From Lacibacter luteus (GTDB taxonomy: Bacteria; Bacteroidota; Bacteroidia; Chitinophagales; Chitinophagaceae), in assembly GCF_004118265.1 (NCBI RefSeq), contig NZ_SDHW01000002.1:248001-312000 (forward strand): 64,000 nucleotides of DNA, in the 5' to 3' direction. Both the position numbers and the translations under genes were made by a program. The notes under the pieces were generated by a model. The model saw only the letters and a program-made list of their open reading frames with translations. It had not been told where the DNA came from and ran no database searches. Position 1 is the first letter of the stretch. Each line of letters starts with the position of its first letter. This document shows positions 63,622-64,000 of this stretch, piece after piece.

Positions 63622-64000
63622 TTGCTCAAGTATTTTTTACCGTCGCTTTTACTTTTTATAACAACAGAGGCTTTTGCACAAAAGCCGCTGCAGTTTTCGT
63701 TTACACACTATACAACAGAAACCGGTTTGCTATCGAACCAGGTAAACACTGTTGTGCAGGACGAGCAGGGCTATTTATGGATCGGTACAATTGATGGGCT
63801 GCAACGTTACGATGGTGTGCGGTACAAAGTGTTCAAGCATATTGAAGGCGACAGCAGCAGCATACCTGTAAGCCATGTGCAGCAACTCGTTATCGATTCT
63901 AAAAAAAGAATCTGGCTGTTGGCTGGCGATGGATCGGTTGGTATTTGGGATCATAAAAAACTAAAATTCAAACAAGCCGCCGTTCGCTACAAGCATCCAA
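63622..64000 (+). CDS. Two-component regulator propeller-domain sensor, N-terminal part, probable TTG start
   Basis: 126 codons to the window edge. There is no ATG in frame after the promoter. A TTG at 63622 opens a good signal peptide (LKYFLPSLLLFITTEAFA, then QKPLQF). After it come the Reg_prop motifs TGLLSNQVNTVVQDEQGYLWIGTIDGLQRYDG, listed here in two parts, and IDSKKRIWLLAGDGSVGIWD. Such periplasmic propellers usually sit in front of a histidine kinase or LytTR domain, and here those would lie beyond 64000. The TTG start is unusual, but the exact promoter fits it. Confidence 0.75.
   Translation, partial: MLKYFLPSLLLFITTEAFAQKPLQFSFTHYTTETGLLSNQVNTVVQDEQGYLWIGTIDGLQRYDGVRYKVFKHIEGDSSSIPVSHVQQLVIDSKKRIWLLAGDGSVGIWDHKKLKFKQAAVRYKHP

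Overview
The window is a stretch of chromosome from a Bacteroidota bacterium, most likely family Chitinophagaceae (inference; no rRNA is present). The basis is a type IX secretion sorting domain and SprB-like repeat on a giant glycoside hydrolase, promoters of the Bacteroidota form TAnnTTTG, few Shine-Dalgarno-like sites, and families such as GH3, DUF1275, DUF4199, LpxR-like and BNR/sortilin-like proteins. Genes are dense on both strands. No gap without a gene exceeds about 300 bases; the longest is 15979-16277. I saw no rRNA, tRNA, CRISPR array, transposase, phage gene or origin.

Layout. 1-3871: LysE-type exporter (cut by the edge), a GH3 adenylating enzyme and a GT2 glycosyltransferase with an extra membrane domain. 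3985-8204: inositol-monophosphatase-like enzyme, a four-helix-bundle (S23/IVS type) gene inside a 35-bp inverted repeat, thiL, an S41 protease and a small lipoprotein. 8391-12496: two-component system, UspA-like protein, lipocalin-like protein, DUF1275 membrane protein. 12562-15978 (minus): recX, LpxR-like outer-membrane protein, omega-amidase-like nitrilase, nagA. 16278-21866: a 1862-residue secreted GH128-type beta-glucanase. 21901-26754: ABC-F ATPase, nucleosidase-like protein, small proteins, a possible structured RNA, ChrA. 26859-33917: redox enzymes with two paralogous AraC regulators, then a Na+/H+ antiporter. 33956-38349: UDG-like protein, Crp/Fnr regulator divergent from a GcvH-like protein and a methyltransferase, SulP transporter. 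38384-40641 (minus): ArsR regulator with four AHSA1/SRPBCC proteins. 40874-42544: B12-binding radical SAM protein. 42647-50659: two-component system followed by a complete TolC/RND/adaptor efflux operon. 50745-52011: membrane-anchored LuxR-type regulator and DUF4199 protein. 52086-56191 (minus): BNR-propeller protein, CPBP protease, small Cys-rich protein. 56416-58560: two c-type cytochromes around a membrane protein split by an in-frame stop. 58673-64000: OmpA-family protein, TPR protein, UGT-like glycosyltransferase, and the start of a two-component propeller sensor.

How it works together. Much of the window is envelope biology and stress response: exporters, two sensor kinase/regulator pairs, an efflux operon beside its probable regulator, polysaccharide degradation by a T9SS cargo, and small redox modules each next to its own regulator. 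The most unusual signals are short structured DNA elements: the inverted-repeat cassette around the S23-type gene, a palindrome inserted in frame in the nitrilase gene, a two-copy palindromic repeat that supplies a stop codon at one site and part of a promoter at the other, and a 13-bp inverted repeat near 51.3 kb. A set of genes also has the -7 promoter element only 3-5 bases before the ATG, which predicts leaderless mRNAs. Many starts given here are the first ATG that fits family length; longer frames there begin at TTG.
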